Positions 35,992 through 44,315 of a stretch of DNA of 64,000 nucleotides are shown piece after piece. The DNA is from Qipengyuania pacifica (GTDB lineage Bacteria > Pseudomonadota > Alphaproteobacteria > Sphingomonadales > Sphingomonadaceae): the NCBI RefSeq assembly GCF_019857205.1, contig NZ_JAHWXO010000004.1, positions 307,501 to 371,500 on the forward strand, written 5' to 3'. The translations under genes and the position numbers were made by a program. The stretch's first letter is position 1; every line of letters starts with the position of its first letter. A model generated the notes under the pieces. That model saw only the letters and a list, made by a program, of their open reading frames with translations. It was not told where the DNA came from and did no database searches.

Positions 35992-37293
35992 TCAGATTGG
36001 CTGCTTCCACAGGCGTGGCGCGAAGGTCTTGAAAACCAGCCCCGCGCCAATCAATCCGAGGCCCAGCACCCAGATATCGACCGGAACCCAGAAGGCGAGA
36101 AAAAGGCACGAAGCGAGGCCCAGGACGGAGATCCATCTCGGATATAGCCGCTGATCGTCGGGCAGGCGCAGCGCCGCGAGGTTGGAGATCGCGTAATAGA
36201 TCAGGACCGTGAAGGCGCTGAACGCCCAGACCGTCTCGACGCTGCCAATTGCTGCCAGCCCGGTTACGAGCACACCAACCAGTATGACTGCAGAAGCTGG
36301 TTCCTTTTCCGCTTCGGTCAATCGGCCGAAGACTGGCGGAATATCGCCTCGTCGCCCCATGGCGAGCACCACGCGCGACAGTCCGAGGATCAGGTTCAGC
36401 AACACGCCAAGCATCGCAGTGATAGCGCCTATTGCCACCAACAAGGCAAGCGAACGCGACCCCATGGCGGTGGCGGCGGTCTGGAGGGTAGTTGCCTGCC
36501 GGTCCGGCGCGTCCGCAAAAACGGCAGTTCCAACGATGCCCACGACCACCGCCGCCACGCATATGTAGAGGGCCGCCGTCACCGCAACCGTGACGATGAT
36601 GGCCCGGGGGATCGTCCGATGCGGCTCCCGCACCTCCTCGCCAAGAGTGGCAATGCGACCGTAGCCCGTGAAGGCAACGAACATTAGCGCTGACGCATAG
36701 AGGAACGCCGATGCTGGAGATTCTTCACGGTCCGAGAAAAAGGGCGTCCAATTTGAACTACCGGTTGCGAACGCACTCGGAGAACCGAAGAGGATGAAGC
36801 CGCCCAGCGCCGCGAGCGTCACCGAAACGATTGCGATATTCACCCAGCTTGAGCGCTTGATTCCAGCGAGCACCAAAAGCGTGAAAAACAAGACCGAACC
36901 CATCGCGACCCAAGGCATTGCCGCCGCACCTCCGCCTGCCATCGGCAGCGCATAGCCTGCGAAACCCAGCGCTGCGGTGGCGGCGGAAGCCGATTTCGCA
37001 CAGAGGAACATCCAGCCTGCGGTGAGCCCGAGGCGCGGGTTGAGGTAGCGATAACCGTATTCATAAGTGCCACCACTCACGGGGTGACTGGCGGCGAGCT
37101 GCGCGCTCGACAGGGCGTTGCAGGTCGCAACCAGCGCGGCAAGCGCGATCGCCAGGAGGACCGATGGGCCAGCAACCCCAGCGGCGATACCGATGCTGAC
37201 GAATACGCCGGTTCCGACCATCGAGCCGAGGCCCATCATGATCGCGCCTCCTATGCCGAGGTCACGCGATAGTCGGTGGCTCGATTCGTTCAT
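35992..37293 (-). CDS. APC superfamily amino acid permease
   Basis: A 433-residue transporter with about 12 transmembrane helices. The first, LGIGGAIMMGLGSMVGTGVFVSIG, carries the GSG-like unwound motif of the APC fold; the SYSGY-like FVAFTGYGRI and EVREPHRTIPRAI segments follow in the expected places. Substrate is unknown, likely an amino acid or polyamine. It lies downstream of arsH on the same strand after a 153-base gap; linkage to arsenic is uncertain. Confidence 0.88.
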   Translation of the reverse strand: MNESSHRLSRDLGIGGAIMMGLGSMVGTGVFVSIGIAAGVAGPSVLLAIALAALVATCNALSSAQLAASHPVSGGTYEYGYRYLNPRLGLTAGWMFLCAKSASAATAALGFAGYALPMAGGGAAAMPWVAMGSVLFFTLLVLAGIKRSSWVNIAIVSVTLAALGGFILFGSPSAFATGSSNWTPFFSDREESPASAFLYASALMFVAFTGYGRIATLGEEVREPHRTIPRAIIVTVAVTAALYICVAAVVVGIVGTAVFADAPDRQATTLQTAATAMGSRSLALLVAIGAITAMLGVLLNLILGLSRVVLAMGRRGDIPPVFGRLTEAEKEPASAVILVGVLVTGLAAIGSVETVWAFSAFTVLIYYAISNLAALRLPDDQRLYPRWISVLGLASCLFLAFWVPVDIWVLGLGLIGAGLVFKTFAPRLWKQPI

Positions 37294-37446
37294 CTATATA
37301 ACCTTGGTATCGTGTGCGAACTCCCAACGGGAGCCCGCGCAGAGAGCGTTGGGTAACTGAAATGGGCGGCGGGATTTCGGTAAACCGCCGGGCCTATGTT
37401 ACATGATGTCTAGCGGTATTGGCAGCGCACCACTCATCGAACTCCA

Positions 37447-38196
37447 TCAAGATGAGGGGTTCAAGGCAATCGCCGATATGTCCTTTTGTGGATCGATGGC
37501 GCGACCTGCTTCCTTGCGTTCCGAGTAGCGGTCGACCAACTGTTCGGCGTGCGGCCGCAGCAGCACCGTGAAGCGGACGAGCTCCTCCATGACGTCCACG
37601 ATGCGGTCGTAGAGCGGCGAGGGTTTCATCCTGCCCGCCCCGTCGAACTCCTCGTATGCCTTAGGCACGCTGGACTGGTTTGGAATGGTGAACATCCGCA
37701 TCCAGCGGCCGAGCAGACGCAGCGTGTTGACGGTGTTGAAGGACTGTGAGCCCGCCGACACCTGCATGACTGCCAGCGTCCGCCCTTGGGTAGGGCGCAT
37801 TCCCCCGATGCTGAGCGGCAGGTGATCGATCTGGGTCTTCATGATGCCGGTGATCTGGCCGTGCCGCTCCGGGCTGCACCACACCATGCCGTCGGACCAG
37901 AAGGCGTGCTCGCGCAGTTCGTGGACGGCAGGATGGTCGTCACCGCCGATCTGGTCAGGCAGCGGCAGATCGGAGGGATCGAAGATGCGCGTCTCAGCGC
38001 CAAACAGCTGGAGCAGTCGCGCGGCTTCCTCGACCGCGAGACGCGAATACGAGCGCTCCCGCAGGGAGCCGTAGAGCAGCAGGATTCGCGGCGGCGGCTG
38101 GTCGGCGCCAAGACCAACGGCAGGGCGGGCATGGATGAAGGCGGGGTCGAGCGACGGGAAGGTGTCGGGATCGGTGAGTGGGCGTAAACGGGACAT
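37447..38196 (-). CDS. arsH: ArsH, NADPH-dependent FMN reductase
   Basis: A 249-residue flavoprotein of the ArsH group: the FMN-binding [24 protein letters not shown] near 40-63, [21 protein letters not shown] near 108-128 and the conserved [20 protein letters not shown] near 150-169. ArsH oxidises trivalent organoarsenicals to less toxic pentavalent forms. It begins 16 bases after arsB and is the last clear ars gene. Confidence 0.93.
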   Translation of the reverse strand: MSRLRPLTDPDTFPSLDPAFIHARPAVGLGADQPPPRILLLYGSLRERSYSRLAVEEAARLLQLFGAETRIFDPSDLPLPDQIGGDDHPAVHELREHAFWSDGMVWCSPERHGQITGIMKTQIDHLPLSIGGMRPTQGRTLAVMQVSAGSQSFNTVNTLRLLGRWMRMFTIPNQSSVPKAYEEFDGAGRMKPSPLYDRIVDVMEELVRFTVLLRPHAEQLVDRYSERKEAGRAIDPQKDISAIALNPSS

Positions 38197-38212
38197 GAGC
38201 GAGCTCCGTAGA

Positions 38213-39499
38213 TCAGGCCAGCGTCAGGCGAAGAGCTAGCGCGGCCAAGGTCACCAGCAGGATCGGCGTGGTCAGCGTGATGCCGACGCGGAAGTAATAG
38301 CCCCAGCCGATTTTCACGCCCTTCTGTCCCAGCACATGCAGCCATAGCAGGGTCGCGAGCGAACCGATCGGGGTGATCTTCGGCCCGAGGTCGCAGCCGA
38401 TTACGTTGGCGTAGATCATCGCGTCGCGAACGGGGCCGGTGGCGCCCGTAGCGTCGATCGACAGCGCGCCGACGAGGACGGTTGGCATGTTGTTCATCCC
38501 TGAGGAAAGCACGGCCGCCAGGATGCCCGTCCCGAAGGTAGCGCCCCACACACCGCCCTCTGCCGAGCGTTCGAGCAGTTCCGCTATAGCGGCGGCGAGC
38601 CCGGCGTTGCTCATGCCGTAAACGACCAGATACATGCCGAGTGAGAAGATCACGACCTGCCAGGGGGCCTCGCGGATCACCTGGCCGGTCGGAATGACTC
38701 GTCCGCGCGCGGCGATCGCGATCAGCGCCAGCGCGCCGACGGCGGCGACCGCGCTGATCGGAACGCCGAGCGGATCGAGGACGAAGAAGCCGACCAGCAG
38801 CAATGCCAGCACCACCCATCCGGCGCGGAAGGTCGCTCGGTCGCGGATCGCCTCTGCAGGAAGGCGAAGCTGGGCGACATGGTAGCTGGCGGGAATGTCC
38901 TTCCGGAAGAACAGCATCAAAGCCACTAGCGTGGCCGCGATGGCGGCAAGATCGACCGGCACCATGACCAGCGCATACTCGCCGAACCCAATGTCGAAGA
39001 AGTCGGCCGACACGATATTGACAAGGTTCGAGACGACCAACGGTAGGCTGGCAGTATCGGAGATGAATCCCGCTGCCATGACGAAGGCCAATGTCGCCTT
39101 GGCATTGTAGCCCAGCGCCCGGAGCATCGCGATCACGATGGGGGTTAGAATCAGCGCGGCCCCATCGTTGGCGAAGATGGACGCAACGCCTGCACCGAGC
39201 AGCACCACGAGCACGAACAGCATGCGCCCGTTTCCGCGGCCCCATCGTGCGACATGGAGCGCGGCCCACTCGAAGAATCCCGCCCGGTCGAGGATGAGGC
39301 TGATGAGGATGATCGCAACGAAGGCGCCGGTCGCATTCCAGATGATGTTCCACACCACTGGAATGTCGGCGAGTGAGATGACGCCGGTGGCAAGCGCCAG
39401 CAGTGCTCCGCCGATCGCGCTCCACCCGATGCCGAGCCCACGCGGCTGCCAGATCACCAGCGTGATGGTGGCAATGAAGATCGCGATCGCGAGCAGCAT
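38213..39499 (-). CDS. arsB: ArsB-type arsenite efflux permease
   Basis: A 428-residue inner-membrane protein with about 12 helices. The region [37 protein letters not shown] and [22 protein letters not shown], with the [10 protein letters not shown] helix, are ArsB hallmarks. It exports arsenite using the proton gradient. I use the ATG at 39497-39499, which overlaps the arsC stop (TGATG); the open frame upstream belongs to another gene. No ArsA ATPase is present. Confidence 0.95.
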   Translation of the reverse strand: MLLAIAIFIATITLVIWQPRGLGIGWSAIGGALLALATGVISLADIPVVWNIIWNATGAFVAIILISLILDRAGFFEWAALHVARWGRGNGRMLFVLVVLLGAGVASIFANDGAALILTPIVIAMLRALGYNAKATLAFVMAAGFISDTASLPLVVSNLVNIVSADFFDIGFGEYALVMVPVDLAAIAATLVALMLFFRKDIPASYHVAQLRLPAEAIRDRATFRAGWVVLALLLVGFFVLDPLGVPISAVAAVGALALIAIAARGRVIPTGQVIREAPWQVVIFSLGMYLVVYGMSNAGLAAAIAELLERSAEGGVWGATFGTGILAAVLSSGMNNMPTVLVGALSIDATGATGPVRDAMIYANVIGCDLGPKITPIGSLATLLWLHVLGQKGVKIGWGYYFRVGITLTTPILLVTLAALALRLTLA

Positions 39500-39927
39500 C
39501 AGGCGATACGCTTGCCCGCTACGTCCGCGACCTGCTCGCCGTCCTCCTTGGTGAAGGCGCCCTGCTGTGGGCTTGGCAAAATGTCGAGCACCGCCTCGGA
39601 CGGACGGCACAGGCGGACGCCGAGCGGGGAGACGACGAGTGGTCTGTTGATGAGGATCGGGTGCTCCATCATCGCGTCCACCAGCGCTGTATCGCCCAGG
39701 CTCTCATCGCCGAGCCCCAGTTCGGCAAAAGGCGTGCCCTTTTCGCGCAGCACCTCCCTCGGACTTAGCCCGGCGCGCTCCATCAGGCTTTCCAGCATCG
39801 CTCGCGATGGCGGTGTCTTCACATAATCGACCACATGCGGCTCGATTCCGGCATTGCGGATCATCGCCAGCGTGTTGCGCGAGGTGCCGCAGTCGGGATT
39901 ATGATAGACGACGATGTCGGTGGTCAT
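39499..39927 (-). CDS. arsC: Glutaredoxin-dependent arsenate reductase
   Basis: A 142-residue ArsC of the thioredoxin-fold type: catalytic Cys in [13 protein letters not shown] (about residue 13) and the Arg-containing [11 protein letters not shown] (about 88-98). It reduces arsenate to arsenite with glutathione and glutaredoxin; the product leaves through ArsB. It starts exactly where the LMW-type arsC ends. Confidence 0.95.
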   Translation of the reverse strand: MTTDIVVYHNPDCGTSRNTLAMIRNAGIEPHVVDYVKTPPSRAMLESLMERAGLSPREVLREKGTPFAELGLGDESLGDTALVDAMMEHPILINRPLVVSPLGVRLCRPSEAVLDILPSPQQGAFTKEDGEQVADVAGKRIA

Positions 39928-40458
39928 TCAGGATTCCTTGGCCTTGGCGCTCGCGCCTTCTTCGCGGCCGATGGCGGCCAATTTGCTGCGCACAGACATT
40001 TCGTCGATGCTCGGGAGCGGCAGCATCAGGAACAGCTCGATCCGGCGTTTGAGATAGCTGAGCGCATCGACGAAAGCCTGCCGCTGGCCATCGCCCTCGA
40101 CCGTGGCGGGATCTTCTACGCCCCAATGCGCGGTGAGCGGCTTGCCTGGCCATATCGGACAGCTCTCGCCCGCTGCGTTGTCGCAGACGGTGAAGATGAA
40201 ATCGAACTCGGGTGCGCCGGGCTTGGTGAACTCGCTCCAGTTCTTCGAGTGCAGGCCATCGGTCGGATAGCCGAAGCTCTCCAGCACATCGAGCGACATC
40301 GGATGCACCTCGCCCTTGGGTTGGCTACCCGCGCTGTAGGCACGAAAACGACCTCCGCCCATTTTGTTCATCAACGCTTCGCCCAGGATCGAGCGGGCTG
40401 AGTTGCCCGTGCACAGGAACAGGACATTGTAAGGTTGGTCAGGCACTGTCGGCTCCAT
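39928..40458 (-). CDS. arsC: Thioredoxin-coupled arsenate reductase (LMW-phosphatase type)
   Basis: A 176-residue protein with the LMW tyrosine-phosphatase-like P-loop LCTGNSARS (about 14-22) and the second redox cysteines in FTVCDNAAGESCPIWPG (the Cys82/Cys89 equivalents). It is a second, unrelated arsenate reductase family in the same operon. The ATG at 40456-40458 gives MEPTVPDQ and shares bases with the arsR stop; an upstream extension is not used. The last part (PSIDEMSVRSKLAAIG) is typical of the alphaproteobacterial form. Confidence 0.93.
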   Translation of the reverse strand: MEPTVPDQPYNVLFLCTGNSARSILGEALMNKMGGGRFRAYSAGSQPKGEVHPMSLDVLESFGYPTDGLHSKNWSEFTKPGAPEFDFIFTVCDNAAGESCPIWPGKPLTAHWGVEDPATVEGDGQRQAFVDALSYLKRRIELFLMLPLPSIDEMSVRSKLAAIGREEGASAKAKES

Positions 40459-40790
40459 CAGCAGCAATGGGAGAGTTCGGCCACGAGCGGCTCGCAAAGC
40501 TCTGCGCGGCCCTCACAACAATCCTTGGCGAGGAACAGCATCAGGTCGCGCAGGACCTCGATGTTCGCGCGCTGGATCATCTGCCGCCCCCGCTTTTCCG
40601 GCAAGACGAGACCAGCGCCGACGAGGATCGCGAGGTGACTTGAGAAGGTGCTCTGGGTCAGACCCGAGGCGTCTACGAGCTGGCCTGTGGAGAGCCCGTC
40701 GGGCTCGCTGCGCACGAGACGGCGGAACGCATCAAGCCGCGTTGGGTGCGCCAGAGCAGAGAGTACATCGAGTGCCGAGGTCGACTTCAT
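40458..40790 (-). CDS. arsR: ArsR family arsenic-responsive repressor
   Basis: A 110-residue winged-helix repressor: the recognition helices ALAHPTRLDAFRRLV, STGQLVDASGLTQSTFSSHLAIL and wing KRGRQMIQRANI. The C-terminus has DCCEGRAELC and a final SHCC, suggesting a C-terminal arsenite site like AfArsR rather than the ELCVCDL of R773. I use the ATG at 40788-40790, which begins the homology. The codon lies only a few bases after the predicted transcription start. Confidence 0.92.
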   Translation of the reverse strand: MKSTSALDVLSALAHPTRLDAFRRLVRSEPDGLSTGQLVDASGLTQSTFSSHLAILVGAGLVLPEKRGRQMIQRANIEVLRDLMLFLAKDCCEGRAELCEPLVAELSHCC

Positions 40791-40791
40791 A

Positions 40792-40848
40792 CATCGGCAA
40801 TTATCGATGGATTGATCGGCCGTCAATTCCCATCGATATTTGCCGATG
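40792..40848 (-). promoter_or_regulatory. ars promoter flanked by doubled inverted operators
   Basis: Two 19-bp arms, 40792-40810 and 40830-40848, are inverted copies with a single mismatch, and each is itself palindromic (CATCG...CGATG). Between and within them, on the minus strand, are TTGACG (from 40821-40826) and TAATTG (40798-40803) with 17 bases between them. ArsR dimers on both arms would cover the promoter. The -10 lies inside one operator, the usual repression layout. Confidence 0.7.
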
Positions 40849-41192
40849 AATAGAGGGTGGATTCGACGGAACTGCGCAATGACACTTCGCGGTCCGGACG
40901 ACCGGATGCGGCTTTCTAAATCCCATAACCGGACTGTCTGCTGCCGGCCCCGTTCCAGCCATTTCGCGTATCGACGTTGCACCGAGAAACAAACCTGTTC
41001 GAAGCTTGCTCATCCTTGCAATCGACGACGGATAGCGGTGGAAAATTCTGGACATTCAGTGCCGCAATGAGGCATTGTTTAACCGTCGAACATCAATGAC
41101 GACTTGGACGTGTGGTAACGACTGTGGGTACGGGCTAGGCGGCTGAAGGATAAGAAAAAGATTTCAATTCATTAGGTTGAGACCTAAGAAAT
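40849..41192. other. Stretch between the ars promoter and attR
   Basis: About 344 bases without a supported gene; frames are short and lack family patterns. The right attachment repeat begins at 41193. Confidence 0.45.
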
Positions 41193-41214
41193 CCTCCGTC
41201 TCCGCCACCACCCT
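41193..41214 (+). repeat. attR, 22-bp copy of the tRNA-Ser 3' end
   Basis: Identical over 22 bases to 22687-22708. The flanks differ on both sides, so this marks the recombination crossover product rather than a longer duplication. It sits 78 bases before the stop of the M1 peptidase. Confidence 0.92.
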
Positions 41215-41291
41215 GCAAGACCCGATCGCTCTTGGCGCTGCGAAACCACCTCGCGGAAGGGTGGCCCGTCCCGAAGGACGAGCCTTCGTCT

Positions 41292-43196
41292 TCAATCCGC
41301 CTTCACTATCCGGTCAACTCCGGCGCGTGCTACCGCGTGATAGCTATCGCGTGTTTTGGCGTAGATGCGCCGCGCGATCGGCTGGCCCCATTCGCCTTCG
41401 TCCCACAAGACCTGAAACAGCGGGCGCACGAATTTTGCCCGGCCGACCTCAGCCAGAAACTCCTCTGCTTTCGGAACTGCGGGCTCGTATCGGTTCATCA
41501 ATCCAAGTTCGAGCCAGAGGAACAGGATCTCGTTGTTTCCAGCGTCAGACAGACCGAGCGCGCTGTCGAGCGCGGCGAGTTGTTCGGCACTGCGTGTTTT
41601 TGGAATGTTGTCCAGGAACCGCATCTGCTCCGCCGCGCTCCAGCCGCTATAGGCGGCAGGGATCGACCCATCGGCTGTGTAAGCCGATACGGCCGCATCG
41701 ACTTCAGCGAAAGCGGCAGGATCAGGGCGCACGACATTCGATGGCAAGCCTGGTTCGAAAATCCACTCACGAAGCTTCAGCGCTTGTGCTTCGGCTGGCG
41801 AAGAAACGAGGTTTGCAAGCATGTCTTCATAAATGAGCTCGCTCGTAGCAGGCTGGAAAGCGTGGTTGTCGAACCACTGGCGCAACCAGGCATCGAAGCG
41901 TTCGCGGCCTATGGTGCGTTCCAAGGTCCGCATGAAGAAATGGCCCTTGTCGTACGTGATCGCACTGCCGAGTTCGTCGGCACCGGGTTCGTGATGCAAC
42001 GCACTACCAGGCGCGTCCATGCCGACTTCGGCCAACGTCTCTTCGATCGCAGCGAATGAAAGAGCGGCCTCCTGCTCGGCGCGCTTCCTGCCGTAGACCG
42101 CCTCGACGATCCGGTTTTCGAAGTATGAGGTTACGCCTTCGTTGAGCCAGCTATCTTCCCAGACGGCATTGGTCACGAGGTTGCCGGACCAGCTATGCGC
42201 CAATTCATGGGCGACGAGGCCGTTATTCGAACGGTCGCCCGCAATGAAAGTCGGTGTCAGAAAGGTCATGACCGGATTTTCCATTCCGCCATAAGGGAAG
42301 GAAGGCGGAAGCACGATCATGTCGTAGCGGCCCCAGCGATAATCGCCGTAAAGCTGCTCGGCAGCGACAACCATGTCTTCCGTATCGCCAACCTCTTTCC
42401 ATGCGCGATCCAGCGTTGCAGGCTCTGCCCAGACGCCTGTGCGCGGTCCGATGGCTTTGAAATCGATATCACCGGCCGCGATAGCGATCAGATAAGGGGG
42501 GACCGGCTTGTCCATCACGAATTTGAACGCGCGGCGGCCATCGCCGAGATCTTCGGGCTCGCCCTGCCGCACGCCGCTCATCACAACATCGAGCGGCTTA
42601 GGTGCGGTGATGCGCGCCTCCCAAGTCTGACGGATGCCGGGGCTATCCTGAGTTGGTATCCACGTGCGATTGAGAATGGCCTGACCCTGGCTGAACAAGA
42701 ACGGATGGACGCCGCCCTTGGTCTGTTCGGGGCTCAACCATTGCAGCGCGTCCGCGTCAGCAGGCGCGCGGTACTCTATGCGCAGCTTTTGCGCGCCGTC
42801 CAGCGCGATTGTCAGCGGTGCGCCCTTGCCTCCTTCGGCGATCGTCTCGCCGATCTGATATTGAAGCTCACGCCCCGCACCATCGGTTACACGGGCGATT
42901 TCCAACCCATTCGAGTCGAGCACAATCTCTTCGGCGCCGGGCTGTGCGAGCACATCGAGTTCGGCGGCGCCACTTACGCGTTTAGCGTCGAAATCGAGCG
43001 CCAGATCGAGCGCAACGTGGGTAACTCGCGCTATCTGGGGCTTTGCATACGTCGCGCTGTCGACGGCATCCGGACGGGTCAGAATTGGTGAAACCATACG
43101 ATCCGATGCAGAGTTGGCCATGGGCGGTGCGGTCTCCATCGTAGTGCAGGCGGTGCTGGCAAGTAACAGGGCGAGCGGGGCAGCTAGACGACGCAT
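41292..43196 (-). CDS. M1 family metallopeptidase lipoprotein (leukotriene A4 hydrolase-like)
   Basis: A 634-residue zinc aminopeptidase. The lipobox ends LASTAC at Cys17, so it is an envelope-exported lipoprotein. GGMEN is at 303-307, the zinc ligands are His330, His334 and Glu353 in HELAHSWSGN...NEG, and the C-terminal domain is the helical LTA4H type (RIYAKTRDSYHAVARAGVDRI near the end). It cleaves N-terminal residues of peptides. It lies just outside the island and faces the tRNA. Confidence 0.93.
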   Translation of the reverse strand: MRRLAAPLALLLASTACTTMETAPPMANSASDRMVSPILTRPDAVDSATYAKPQIARVTHVALDLALDFDAKRVSGAAELDVLAQPGAEEIVLDSNGLEIARVTDGAGRELQYQIGETIAEGGKGAPLTIALDGAQKLRIEYRAPADADALQWLSPEQTKGGVHPFLFSQGQAILNRTWIPTQDSPGIRQTWEARITAPKPLDVVMSGVRQGEPEDLGDGRRAFKFVMDKPVPPYLIAIAAGDIDFKAIGPRTGVWAEPATLDRAWKEVGDTEDMVVAAEQLYGDYRWGRYDMIVLPPSFPYGGMENPVMTFLTPTFIAGDRSNNGLVAHELAHSWSGNLVTNAVWEDSWLNEGVTSYFENRIVEAVYGRKRAEQEAALSFAAIEETLAEVGMDAPGSALHHEPGADELGSAITYDKGHFFMRTLERTIGRERFDAWLRQWFDNHAFQPATSELIYEDMLANLVSSPAEAQALKLREWIFEPGLPSNVVRPDPAAFAEVDAAVSAYTADGSIPAAYSGWSAAEQMRFLDNIPKTRSAEQLAALDSALGLSDAGNNEILFLWLELGLMNRYEPAVPKAEEFLAEVGRAKFVRPLFQVLWDEGEWGQPIARRIYAKTRDSYHAVARAGVDRIVKAD

Positions 43197-43376
43197 GGGG
43201 AAACTCCGGCTTGTTATGGTACCGGATGCGCGATCCGGCCTCTTTTCGGTTTCGGGACTTTATTGCCGATCTGTCGAATGCGCGCCAGCCCTGCAGCCGA
43301 AATCATATCGAAGACACTGGCCAAATCCCTGATCCCATGCGATGAGAACGTTAACAAAAGACGAGGGAGAGATATT

Positions 43377-44240
43377 GTGATCCGAACTGCACTCATATGC
43401 GCAGCGGCAGCCTGCCTTGCTGCATCATCGCTGGCGGCGCAGGAGCCAAGCGATGATCGTACGCTCGTATGGTCGGATGAATTCAACCAGGCCGAACTCG
43501 ATCGCACGAAGTGGGGCGTTATCGGCACGGACTTCTGGGTCAATAACGAACAGCAGGCTTATGTGGATGACTCTGCCGTACTGTCGATCGTCGATGGGGT
43601 GTCAGGCGCCGATGGAGGCGCACTCATTCTACGCCCCGTATTCAAGCCGGGCGTAGATCCCCATCCCGAACGCAAAGCGGATTTTCTATCCGGCCGGGTG
43701 GAAAGCCAAAACAAGTACGAATTCACATATGGCCGTGCCGAAGCCCGCATCAAAATGCCAGACGCCGATGGCGTTTGGCCAGCGTTCTGGCTACTCGGCA
43801 ACGATGCTTGGCCCGGCACCGGCGAAATCGACATCATGGAATATGTGGGCGAGAAGGACTGGGTTGGTGTCGCCCTGCACGGCCCTGGTTACTCCGGCGA
43901 AACTCCGCTGGTGAACAAGTTCTACTTTCCCGAAGGTGAAGATGTAACGGGCTGGCACGTCTATGCGGTTGAATGGAAAAAGAATGAGATCCTGTTTCAG
44001 GTCGATGGCCGCACGCTGTACCGCGTGACGCGCCCTATGGTCGAAAATTACGGAAAGTGGGCATTCGACAATCCCAAATACCTGATCCTGAATTTCGCGA
44101 TGGGCGGGGCCTATCCGTTCAAGACAAACGGCATAGAAAAACCCTATAACGGCGTTCCGCAATCTACGGTCGACAAGGTCAAGTCGGGCGAAGTGGCGAT
44201 GCTCGTCGATTGGGTCAGGGTTTACGCGCCTGAAGAATAA
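43377..44240 (+). CDS. Glycoside hydrolase family 16 (laminarinase-like)
   Basis: A 287-residue secreted enzyme: signal peptide to about residue 22 (ACLAASSLAAQ), then a beta-jelly-roll domain. The catalytic motif GEIDIME at 149-155 has the nucleophile Glu150, Asp152 and acid/base Glu155; the bulge spacing is that of beta-1,3-glucanases. It would cut beta-1,3-(1,4-)glucans such as algal laminarin. The GTG at 43377 has GGGAGAG upstream. Confidence 0.92.
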   Translation: MIRTALICAAAACLAASSLAAQEPSDDRTLVWSDEFNQAELDRTKWGVIGTDFWVNNEQQAYVDDSAVLSIVDGVSGADGGALILRPVFKPGVDPHPERKADFLSGRVESQNKYEFTYGRAEARIKMPDADGVWPAFWLLGNDAWPGTGEIDIMEYVGEKDWVGVALHGPGYSGETPLVNKFYFPEGEDVTGWHVYAVEWKKNEILFQVDGRTLYRVTRPMVENYGKWAFDNPKYLILNFAMGGAYPFKTNGIEKPYNGVPQSTVDKVKSGEVAMLVDWVRVYAPEE

Positions 44241-44315
44241 GGTTGCGTTGCGCGCAACATGAGGTGCGTGCACATAGCTGGAAATGATTGGGGCGACCGG
44301 CTAGGGCGATAAACC

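Larger units (their letters stand above)
22687..41214 (+). mobile_element. Integrated genomic island at tRNA-Ser, about 18.5 kb
   Basis: The element is bounded by two identical 22-bp repeats that include the 3' end of tRNA-Ser: attL 22687-22708 and attR 41193-41214. A tyrosine integrase directly follows attL. Between them lie a nucleotidyltransferase-HEPN protein, chromate, MarR-redox, sulfate/anion and arsenic genes, an AlpA-like regulator, pseudogene debris and long gene-poor stretches, while the genes on each side are core. No capsid, terminase or conjugation genes are seen. Excision between repeats would remove 18,506 bp. Confidence 0.9.

Noticed and set aside
37839..39425. Long minus-strand frame overlapping arsH and arsB
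   Set aside because: It is in another frame of the same strand; ArsB and ArsH motifs lie in the chosen frames, this one is Arg/Pro-rich without domains.
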